A stretch of DNA of 64,000 nt from contig NZ_JAUQSY010000002.1 of the NCBI RefSeq assembly GCF_030580865.1, positions 434,001 through 498,000 of the forward strand, in the 5' to 3' direction. Position numbers and translations under genes: made by a program. The stretch comes from Hymenobacter aranciens. GTDB taxonomy: Bacteria > Bacteroidota > Bacteroidia > Cytophagales > Hymenobacteraceae. Of this stretch, positions 57,781 to 64,000 are shown piece by piece; position 1 is the first letter of the stretch; each line of letters opens with the position of its first letter. Below the pieces are notes generated by a model, which did no database searches, was not told the DNA's origin, and was given only the letters and a program-made list of their open reading frames with translations.

Positions 57781-60036
57781 ATGGCCACCGATTATCTCTC
57801 GCTTCTCAATACCTCGCAGGCTGCCGCCGTGATGCAAACCGAAGGCCCCTGCATGATTATCGCCGGCGCGGGCTCGGGCAAAACCCGCGTGCTCACTTAC
57901 CGCATTGCCCACCTGCTGGAGCAGGGCGTGGACCCGTTCAACATCCTGGCCCTCACCTTTACCAACAAGGCGGCCAAGGAAATGCGCGCCCGCGTGGAAA
58001 AGGTCGTCGGGCCCAATGCCCGCAACCTGTGGATGGGCACCTTTCACTCCGTGTTTGCCAAGATTCTGCGCTCGGAGGCCGATAAAATCGGCTACCCGCG
58101 CTCGTTCACCATCTACGATTCGCAGGACTCGAAGACGCTGGTGGGGCAGATTGTGAAGGAACTGGAGCTGGATGACAAGCTCTACAAGCCCAGCCTGGTG
58201 CTGGGGCGCATCTCGGCGGCGAAGAACAAGCTGATTTCGGTGAATCAGTACCTGAATGACCCGGCCATCAAGGCCGACGATGAGGCAGCGCTGCGGCCGA
58301 AAATCGGGGTACTGTATCAGCAGTACCAGCAGCGCTGCTTTAAGGCGGGGGCGATGGACTTTGACGACCTACTTTATCAGACCAACGTGCTGTTTAAGGA
58401 ACACACCGACGTGCTGAACAAGTACCAGAATATGTTCCGCTTCGTGATGGTGGACGAGTATCAGGACACCAACTACTCGCAGTACCTCATTACGCGCAAG
58501 CTGGCGGCTAAGGAGCGCAATATCTGCGTGGTGGGCGATGATGCGCAGAGTATTTACGCGTTCCGGGGGGCGGATATTTCGAATATCCTCAACTTCGAGA
58601 AGGACTACCCGGAGTTGAATATCTTCAAGCTGGAGCAGAACTACCGCTCGACCAAGAACATTGTGTGGGCGGCTAACTCGGTGATTAAAAACAACCAGGC
58701 GCAGCTGCGCAAGGATGTGTTTTCGGAGAACGAGGAGGGCACGCTGATTGAGGTGCTGAAGGCGGCTTCGGACAACGAGGAGGGCAAGCTGGTGGCGAAT
58801 TCCATCTTCGAGGACAAGATGAACCACCATCTTTCGTACGATGATTTCGCTATTCTGTACCGCACCAACGCGCAGAGCCGGGCGATGGAGGAATCGCTGC
58901 GCAAGCTGAATATCAAGTACAAGATTGTAGGCGGGCTGAGCTTCTATCAGCGCAAGGAAATCAAGGATTTGGTGGCGTATCTGCGGCTGACGGTGAACCC
59001 GAACGACGAGCAGGCTTTGCGGCGGGTAATCAACTACCCGAAGCGCGGGATTGGCGATACGACCATCTCGAAGCTGATTAATGTGGCGGAGGAATCGAAC
59101 CACTCGTTCTGGGAGGTGGTGAGTAGTGCGGAGCAGTTTTTGCCGGCGCGGGTGAGCAACCCGGTGGTGGGGTTTGCGGAGAAAATCAAGAGCTATACCG
59201 TGCTGGCGGGCAAGGAGGATGCGTTTGAGGCGGCCAAGTTTATTGCCAAGAACTCAGGGATGCTGGAGGAATTGTACGCCGACAAGAGTATTGAGGGGCT
59301 GTCGCGCTACGAGAACATTCAGGAGCTGCTGAACGGGATTAAGGAGTACGTGGACGACCCGGAGCGGGAGGATAAGTCGCTGGGAGCCTTCTTGCAGGAC
59401 ATTGCGCTGGTGACGGACACCGACCTCAAGGATGCCGCGCAGGACGGCGAGGCGGTGACGCTGATGACGATTCACTCGGCCAAGGGGCTGGAGTTTCGCA
59501 ACGTGTACATCGTGGGGATGGAGGAAAACCTGTTTCCCTCGCAGATGATGATTACCTCGCGGGCCGATTTGGAGGAGGAGCGGCGGCTGTTCTACGTGGC
59601 CATCACGCGGGCCGAGAAGAAGCTGACGCTGAGCTACGCTACTTCGCGCTACCAGTGGGGCAATTTGCGGAGCTGCGAGAAGTCGCGCTTCCTGGATGAG
59701 ATTGACCCGCGCTACGTACACTTCAAGTTTGCGGCCGGCACGCCCGGTGCAGGGCAGCCCGACCCGACGTTCCAGCACGTATTTGAGCGGCGCTCGAATT
59801 TGCTGCCGACGCCGGTGCGCAAGACGGCGGCCACGAAGTACGTGGCCCCGGCCGACTTTGCGCCCTCGGATACGTCTAACCTACAGAGCGGGCAGCGGGT
59901 GGAGCACCCAAAGTTTGGCTTCGGCACGGTGAGCGCGCTGGAGACGCAGCAAGGCACGACGAAGGCCACGATTCTCTTTGAGGAAGTGGGCGAAAAGGTG
60001 CTGCTGCTCAGCTTTGCGAAGCTGCGGGTGCTGTAA
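57781..60036 (+). CDS. UvrD/PcrA-type superfamily 1A DNA helicase
   Basis: ATP-dependent 3'-5' helicase for repair and replication restart, 751 residues. Motifs in order: LNTSQAAAVMQTEGPCMIIAGAGSGKTRVL, written in two parts as the Q motif and Walker A; ALTFTNKAAKEMRARV (Ia); FVMVDEYQDTNYSQYL (II); VVGDDAQSIYAFRGADI (III); LEQNYRSTKNI (IV); VTLMTIHSAKGLEFRNVYIV (V); and RRLFYVAITRAEKKLTLSYA (VI). The C-terminal SGQRVEHPKFGFGTVSALE is the Tudor-like domain that contacts RNA polymerase in PcrA. Start ATG at 57781. A 21-bp minisatellite begins 17 nt after the stop. Confidence 0.95.
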   Translation: MATDYLSLLNTSQAAAVMQTEGPCMIIAGAGSGKTRVLTYRIAHLLEQGVDPFNILALTFTNKAAKEMRARVEKVVGPNARNLWMGTFHSVFAKILRSEADKIGYPRSFTIYDSQDSKTLVGQIVKELELDDKLYKPSLVLGRISAAKNKLISVNQYLNDPAIKADDEAALRPKIGVLYQQYQQRCFKAGAMDFDDLLYQTNVLFKEHTDVLNKYQNMFRFVMVDEYQDTNYSQYLITRKLAAKERNICVVGDDAQSIYAFRGADISNILNFEKDYPELNIFKLEQNYRSTKNIVWAANSVIKNNQAQLRKDVFSENEEGTLIEVLKAASDNEEGKLVANSIFEDKMNHHLSYDDFAILYRTNAQSRAMEESLRKLNIKYKIVGGLSFYQRKEIKDLVAYLRLTVNPNDEQALRRVINYPKRGIGDTTISKLINVAEESNHSFWEVVSSAEQFLPARVSNPVVGFAEKIKSYTVLAGKEDAFEAAKFIAKNSGMLEELYADKSIEGLSRYENIQELLNGIKEYVDDPEREDKSLGAFLQDIALVTDTDLKDAAQDGEAVTLMTIHSAKGLEFRNVYIVGMEENLFPSQMMITSRADLEEERRLFYVAITRAEKKLTLSYATSRYQWGNLRSCEKSRFLDEIDPRYVHFKFAAGTPGAGQPDPTFQHVFERRSNLLPTPVRKTAATKYVAPADFAPSDTSNLQSGQRVEHPKFGFGTVSALETQQGTTKATILFEEVGEKVLLLSFAKLRVL

Positions 60037-60052
60037 GAAGGAGCGGCGGGGG

Positions 60053-60220
60053 CTTATGATGGGGCCTCGGGCCCTTATGATGGCATCACGGGGCCTTATG
60101 ATGGGGCCTCGGAAGCTTATGATTGCATCACGAGCCCTTATGATGGTATCACGAGCCCTTAGGATGGGGCCTCGGAGCCTTATGACAGCATCACGAACCC
60201 TTAGGATGGGGCCTCGGTAA
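60053..60220. repeat. Minisatellite: eight 21-bp units of two alternating types
   Basis: Eight head-to-tail units start CTTATGATGG or CTTAGGATGG. Type A carries GGGGCCTCGG, type B carries GCATCACG or a variant. The order is A B A B B A B A. The unit length is a multiple of three, so a plus-strand frame reads as repeats of L-M-M-G-P-R/L-M-M-A-S-R, but no start signal supports expression. It is not a CRISPR because there are no unique spacers. Confidence 0.92.
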
Positions 60221-60264
60221 CCTAGTGGCAAGGGGGCGCGTTGCACGGCGCACCCATTGCCCAG

Positions 60265-60272
60265 TATCTTTA
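60265..60272 (+). promoter_or_regulatory. Candidate promoter (TTG..TATCTTTA) for the DUF4290 gene
   Basis: One mismatch to TAnnTTTG, with TTG at 60241-60243 and a 21-nt spacer, 41 nt before the ATG. Confidence 0.5.
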
Positions 60273-60313
60273 GCCCGCGAACGGGCCCGACGCGGCGCCT
60301 TTCGCCTATTTTC

Positions 60314-61054
60314 ATGACCGACATTCACACCCTGCCTATTCACGTCCAGCTGCTGGTGCGCGAATACGGTTACAGCACGTACCAGCTCATTCTCGCCCTG
60401 CGCGACATCGAGGATGTGGCCGAGCGCACCCGGCGCGCCACGGCCATTGTACAGCTGATGCTGCGCCTGCAGCCCGCCTTGCGCGACCAGACCGACATTC
60501 AGGGCCGGCTCTGGAACCACCTCAACGCCCTGCTGGGCGGCGACGTGGAGCTGGATGCCCCCGTGCCCCTGCGCGACCCCAACGCCCGCCTGCAGCCCCC
60601 GGCCCGGGTGCCCTACCCCGCCCGCGGCCCCAAGCTGCGCGCTTATGGCGCCGGCGTGGAGGCCCTCATTGCCAAGGCCCTGACCCTGGAAGATGAAGCC
60701 GAGCGCGAGCAGGCCACCATCGTCATCGGCCGCACGATGAAGTTTTTGTACCGTCAGCACAACAAGGAAAACGCCAAGGATGTGACCATCCTGCGCCACC
60801 TCGGCGAGCTCTCCGGCGGCCAGCTCAAGCTCGACCCGGCCCTGGTGAACAGCCAGGACCTGTTTGAGATGCCCAATACCGGCCGCACGCCGGCCTTCAT
60901 CGTGCCACAGCCCGCCCAACGCGAGGGCCGCAACCGCGAGGGCCGGGAAAACCGCGACGGGGGCCGCGACCGGGACCGGCAGGGCGGCGGCGGTGGCAAC
61001 AAGAAGAAGCGTAAAAAAGGCCGCAGCCCGGAGGCGCAGCAGCCGCCGCAGTAG
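60314..61054 (+). CDS. DUF4290 protein
   Basis: A 246-residue Bacteroidota protein of unknown function. The helical domain has VREYGYSTYQLILALRDIED, RRATAIVQLMLRLQPALRDQ, VEALIAKALTLEDEAERE and RTMKFLYRQHNKENAKDVTI. A strongly basic, low-complexity C-terminal tail follows (repeats of REGRNREGRENRD, then NKKKRKKGRSPE), suggesting nucleic-acid contact. In related organisms it is commonly found just before murA, as here. Confidence 0.92.
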   Translation: MTDIHTLPIHVQLLVREYGYSTYQLILALRDIEDVAERTRRATAIVQLMLRLQPALRDQTDIQGRLWNHLNALLGGDVELDAPVPLRDPNARLQPPARVPYPARGPKLRAYGAGVEALIAKALTLEDEAEREQATIVIGRTMKFLYRQHNKENAKDVTILRHLGELSGGQLKLDPALVNSQDLFEMPNTGRTPAFIVPQPAQREGRNREGRENRDGGRDRDRQGGGGGNKKKRKKGRSPEAQQPPQ

Positions 61055-61060
61055 CAGTCT

Positions 61061-61150
61061 GATTTGGTAGTTGGTGGTGGGTGGTTAGTTATCGCACTTC
61101 ATTTCCTCACCGATGTGCCGAATACCCAACACCTAATACCTAACCCCTAC
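61061..61150. repeat. Two opposed heptamer arrays between DUF4290 and murA
   Basis: Left 61061-61093 (TTGGTAG, TTGGTGG, TGGGTGG, TTAGTTA) and right 61120-61150 (AATACCC, AACACCT, AATACCT, AACCCCT). They are the same heptamer type in opposite strand sense but too degenerate for a long perfect stem. The in-frame array at 31226-31267 has the same consensus. Confidence 0.8.
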
Positions 61151-61197
61151 AAAAGCAGCGGCCCAACCCCCGGTTGCTTCCATTCAGTTAATAGTTA

Positions 61198-62505
61198 ATG
61201 GCCTCATTTGAAGTACGCGGCGGCCAGCCGCTCCGTGGCGAAATCGTGCCCCAGGGCGCCAAAAACGAAGCCCTCCAGATTCTGTGCGCGGTGCTGCTTA
61301 CGCCCGAGCCCGTCACCATCTCGAACGTGCCCGACATTCGCGACGTCAACAAGCTCATCGAGCTGCTGCGCGACATGGGCGTGAAAGTGGGCAAGCTCGG
61401 CCCCGACACCTACCGCTTCGAGGCCAGCGACGTGCACCTCGACTACCTCGACACCCCCGAGTTTGTGGCCCAGGCCGGCGCCCTGCGCGGCTCGGTGATG
61501 ATTTTGGGGCCCATGCTGGGCCGCTACGGCCGCTGCCAGCTGCCCAAGCCCGGCGGCGACAAAATCGGCCGCCGCCCGATGGATACCCACTTCCTGGGCC
61601 TCGAAAAGCTCGGCGGCCAGCTCACGCTGGAAGGCACCGACTTCTACCGCATCAAGGCCGACGGCAAGCTGAAGGGTACCTACATGCTGTTGGATGAGGC
61701 CTCGGTGACCGGCACCGCCAACATCCTGATGGCCGCCGTGCTGGCCGAAGGTACCACCACCATCTACAACGCCGCCTGCGAGCCTTACCTGCAGCAGCTC
61801 TGCAAGATGCTGGTGCGCATGGGAGCCAAGATTCAGGGCATCGGCTCGAATCTGCTCGTCATCGAAGGCGTGGAGCGCCTCGGCGGCACCGAGCACCGCA
61901 TGCTGCCCGACATGATTGAAATCGGCTCCTTCATCGGCCTGGCGGCCATGACGGGCTCCGAAATCACCATCAAGGACTGCCAGATTGCCGAGCTCGGCCT
62001 TATCCCCGACACCTTCCGCAAGCTGGGTATTCAACTGGAGTTCCGCGGCGACGATATCTACATTCCGGCCCAGCCGCACTACGAAATCGCCACCTACCTC
62101 GATGGCTCCATCCTCACGATTTCGGACCACACCTGGCCCGGCCTCACGCCCGACCTGCTGAGCATTGTGCTGGTAGTGGCCTGCCAGGCCAAGGGCACAG
62201 TGCTCATCCACCAGAAGATGTTCGAAAGCCGCCTCTTCTTTGTCGATAAGCTCATCGACATGGGCGCCCAGATTATTCTTTGCGACCCGCACCGCGCTAC
62301 TGTCATCGGGCTGGACCAGCGCAAGTCGCTGCACGGCATCACGATGACTTCGCCCGACATCCGCGCCGGCGTGGCGCTGCTCATCGCCGCTCTCTCGGCC
62401 GAAGGCACCAGCAAAATCCTGAACGTGGAGCAGATTGACCGCGGCTACCAGAACATCGACCAGCGTTTGAACGCCATTGGGGCGGACATTCGGCGGGCGT
62501 CATAA
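61198..62505 (+). CDS. murA: UDP-N-acetylglucosamine 1-carboxyvinyltransferase
   Basis: First committed step of peptidoglycan synthesis: moves enolpyruvate from PEP to UDP-GlcNAc. The 435-residue protein shows GEIVPQGAKNEALQILCAVL, LRGSVMILGPMLGRYGRC, DTHFLGLEKLGGQLTLEG and RAGVALLIAALSAEG. At the active-site loop it reads LPKPGGDKIGRRPMDTH, so Asp121 stands where most MurA enzymes have the fosfomycin-reactive cysteine. The same Cys-to-Asp exchange is known to give a functional, fosfomycin-insensitive enzyme in Chlamydia and others. The gene is followed by a good terminator. Confidence 0.97.
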   Translation: MASFEVRGGQPLRGEIVPQGAKNEALQILCAVLLTPEPVTISNVPDIRDVNKLIELLRDMGVKVGKLGPDTYRFEASDVHLDYLDTPEFVAQAGALRGSVMILGPMLGRYGRCQLPKPGGDKIGRRPMDTHFLGLEKLGGQLTLEGTDFYRIKADGKLKGTYMLLDEASVTGTANILMAAVLAEGTTTIYNAACEPYLQQLCKMLVRMGAKIQGIGSNLLVIEGVERLGGTEHRMLPDMIEIGSFIGLAAMTGSEITIKDCQIAELGLIPDTFRKLGIQLEFRGDDIYIPAQPHYEIATYLDGSILTISDHTWPGLTPDLLSIVLVVACQAKGTVLIHQKMFESRLFFVDKLIDMGAQIILCDPHRATVIGLDQRKSLHGITMTSPDIRAGVALLIAALSAEGTSKILNVEQIDRGYQNIDQRLNAIGADIRRAS

Positions 62506-62521
62506 TCAGCACGACAAGCGT

Positions 62522-62562
62522 AAAAAAACAGCCTGCCGGGTATCCGGCGGGCTGTTTTTTTT
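62522..62562 (+). terminator. Rho-independent terminator after murA
   Basis: A 12-bp stem (ACAGCCTGCCGG with CCGGCGGGCTGT, one G-T pair), GTAT loop, A-run before and eight or more T after. Confidence 0.9.
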
Positions 62563-62649
62563 ATGCCCGTGGGTTACCCAATGCCCGAACCGGCATAAAG
62601 CCTCAGCTGCGCAGCTGTTTCTTTTCACTTCACTTCTTCCTGATTCGTG

Positions 62650-63501
62650 ATGAAAAAACTGCTTTATCCGGTCCTGCTCGGACTGGTGCTAACCGCCTGC
62701 GAAGCCAAGCGCGAAACCGCTTCCGAAGTATCGGTCGCCGAGTCGGCAGCCCCCGCTCCTGCTTCGCCAACTTCGGAACCGGCCGCAGAGTTAGCCGCCC
62801 CGGCAGCCGCCCCAACCCCTGTTTCCCAGCCCGATGCCCGCGCCGTTATCTACCACGGCGAGCTGAACATGGCCGTGGATGATTTTGAGCAGGCCTCGGC
62901 GGGCATTCACCGCCTGCTGCAGCAGCACCGCGTGCTGCTCAGTACCGCCCACGAAACCCGCGCCGACGGCCAGCATCGGCAGGAGATGACGCTCAAGATT
63001 CCGCCGGCCGAGTTCGTGCCGTTCGTGGCGGCGCTCAGCCAGCTGGGGCACGTCGAAAATAAAGACCTCGCCTCGGCCGATGTCACGGCCGACGTGCTGG
63101 AGGCCGCCACCACCGCCAGCACCAAGCAGGCCGCCGCCACTGCGGCCCAGACCCAGCTGGCCCGCGCCACCACCCCGGCCGACATCAGCCGCCTCGAAGA
63201 ACAAACCCGCCAGTTGCGGCAGGAACAGGAAACCGCCCAGGCCCGCCTGCGGCAGCTGGGGGCCGAAAGCACCTGGGCCACCCTCACGCTGCGCTACTTC
63301 CAGGTGCTGCCCACGCCCACGCCAGCCTCGCCCATGCCCGATTTTCTGCCCCGTTTCCTTACTTCGTTCTACTGGGGTTGGTCGCTGGTACTGGGTTTGT
63401 TGGTAGTGCTGGCCAATGTGTGGCCGCTGCTGGTGCTCGGTGCCGCCGGCTGGTGGGGCTGGCGCCGCTGGAAGCAGCAAGCCCCGACGCCGCTCGACTA
63501 A
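62650..63501 (+). CDS. DUF4349 lipoprotein
   Basis: A 283-residue lipoprotein with lipobox LVLTACEAK and a Pro/Ala-rich linker. The DUF4349 domain has ARAVIYHGELNMAVDDFEQA, a helical pair around LLQQHRVLLSTAHETRADGQ, MTLKIPPAEFVPFVAALSQL and GHVENKDLASADVTADVLEA. A coiled-coil-like stretch (DISRLEEQTRQLRQEQETAQ) leads to one C-terminal transmembrane helix (WGWSLVLGLLVVLANVWPLL) and a basic tail. The function of the family is unknown. A paralog follows directly. Confidence 0.9.
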   Translation: MKKLLYPVLLGLVLTACEAKRETASEVSVAESAAPAPASPTSEPAAELAAPAAAPTPVSQPDARAVIYHGELNMAVDDFEQASAGIHRLLQQHRVLLSTAHETRADGQHRQEMTLKIPPAEFVPFVAALSQLGHVENKDLASADVTADVLEAATTASTKQAAATAAQTQLARATTPADISRLEEQTRQLRQEQETAQARLRQLGAESTWATLTLRYFQVLPTPTPASPMPDFLPRFLTSFYWGWSLVLGLLVVLANVWPLLVLGAAGWWGWRRWKQQAPTPLD

Positions 63502-63628
63502 TATCGGCCCGTATGCGGACCGACTAGCCTTTCCGCGCTGACAGCTATCCTGCCGCGTCATATTAGCTACCCGCCTTAGTTCGTTAGCTTGGTTATTCAT
63601 TCTCATTATTCACTCTCACCCAGATAGT

Positions 63629-64000
63629 ATGAAGCGCTTCCCCTATGTGGCCTTGGCCCTGATGCTGCTTAGCTGCGGCTCCAAACACGACGCTGCCACC
63701 AGTGATAGTCAGGTAGCAGAGATAATGACCGAGGCGGCCCCCGTAGCCTCAGTTGACGATGTTGCACAGGAAAACTCCACTTCGCCTGTCAGCAGCTCCG
63801 ACGGGCCGGGTAGCGCTACTCCCGTAGTCGCTACGGCCCCGCGCCTGCTTATCTATCACGCCGACCTGCGCCTGAAAGTCGAAAGCCTGGCCCAGACCGC
63901 GCCCCGCCTCGACAGCCTAGTGCGCCGTAGCGGCGGCTACCTCAGCGCCTCCACCGAAACCCGCGAAAATGGCGAGTGGCGCCAGGAAATGACCATTCGG
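63629..64000 (+). CDS. DUF4349 lipoprotein, paralog (3' end beyond window)
   Basis: An open frame of 124 codons from the ATG at 63629 to the window end. It starts MKRFPYVALALMLLSCGSKH with a lipobox (MLLSCGS). A Ser/Ala/Glu-rich linker and then the start of a DUF4349 domain follow: PRLLIYHADLRLKVESLAQT, LVRRSGGYLSASTETRENGE, WRQEMTIR. The last part matches the upstream paralog's IYHGELNMAV and QHRQEMTLKI. It is a tandem duplicate, cut by the window edge. Confidence 0.9.
   Translation, partial: MKRFPYVALALMLLSCGSKHDAATSDSQVAEIMTEAAPVASVDDVAQENSTSPVSSSDGPGSATPVVATAPRLLIYHADLRLKVESLAQTAPRLDSLVRRSGGYLSASTETRENGEWRQEMTIR

Noticed and set aside
60053..60220. CRISPR array
   Set aside because: The 21-bp units are directly tandem with no spacers, and no cas genes are present.
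59978..60220. A repeat protein encoded by the minisatellite (LMMGPR/LMMASR units)
   Set aside because: The frame begins inside uvrD in another phase and has no start signal; the 21-nt unit length alone makes it open.

Overview
The window looks like a chromosomal segment of a GC-rich Bacteroidota of the Hymenobacter type (Cytophagales). The evidence is direct. Two large secreted proteases end in type IX secretion (T9SS) sorting domains. There are GldM-like, PorT and PorE-like proteins and several Bacteroidota-restricted families (DUF5606, DUF4290, DUF3109). The promoter motif TAnnTTTG, the Bacteroidota -7 box, recurs upstream of about twenty genes. No rRNA, tRNA, CRISPR array, transposase or prophage was seen.

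Layout. 1-2900: mnmA (cut by the window edge), an exopolysaccharide-type sugar transferase, and divergent pcm. 3.0-7.6 kb: two tandem M43-type T9SS metalloproteases. 7.7-9.0 kb: acyl-CoA thioesterase and a hypothetical protein. 9.1-17.5 kb (minus strand): a TlpA-like thioredoxin lipoprotein, gatB, two paralogous MORN/TonB-C proteins around a secreted hypothetical, and alaS. 17.6-22.3 kb: a MerR regulator, a 174-bp cloverleaf inverted-repeat element, dprA, two GldM-like membrane proteins, a pabC-like aminotransferase and a small membrane protein. 22.3-29.5 kb: thyA, a candidate small RNA with an opposing 39-codon ORF, a winged-helix regulator, a small Cys/Lys-rich secreted protein, an RND/MMPL exporter, a SUKH protein, an MpaB/DUF2236 protein, a DUF2809 protein and an FKBP. 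29.6-33.3 kb: a 1231-residue Dna2-like nuclease-helicase. 33.4-40.2 kb: a lipoprotein and two hypotheticals, then an oxidative pentose phosphate block (rpiA facing gnd-zwf-pgl). 40.6-45.4 kb: an SDR enzyme, ubiE-porT and the PorE-like OmpA protein. 45.9-50.6 kb: engB, a TonB-C protein, a DUF5606 protein, fbp, aspartate kinase and a gene broken by a stop codon. 50.6-56.4 kb: enoyl-CoA hydratase, peroxiredoxin, kdtA, rsgA, a fasciclin lipoprotein, cyclophilin and a DUF3109 protein. 56.5-64.0 kb: a glycosyltransferase, uvrD/pcrA, a 21-bp minisatellite, a DUF4290 protein, murA and two tandem DUF4349 lipoproteins, the last cut by the window end.

Most genes are housekeeping. The unusual material lies between and inside them. 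There are degenerate heptanucleotide arrays at five intergenic sites, four of them facing inverted pairs, and two more in frame inside the nuclease-helicase gene. There are several families of long imperfect inverted repeats. There is one elaborate cloverleaf palindrome and a 21-bp alternating minisatellite. Together they suggest a genome under heavy load from small, apparently non-coding repetitive elements. No clearly new multi-gene defence or metabolic system was found.
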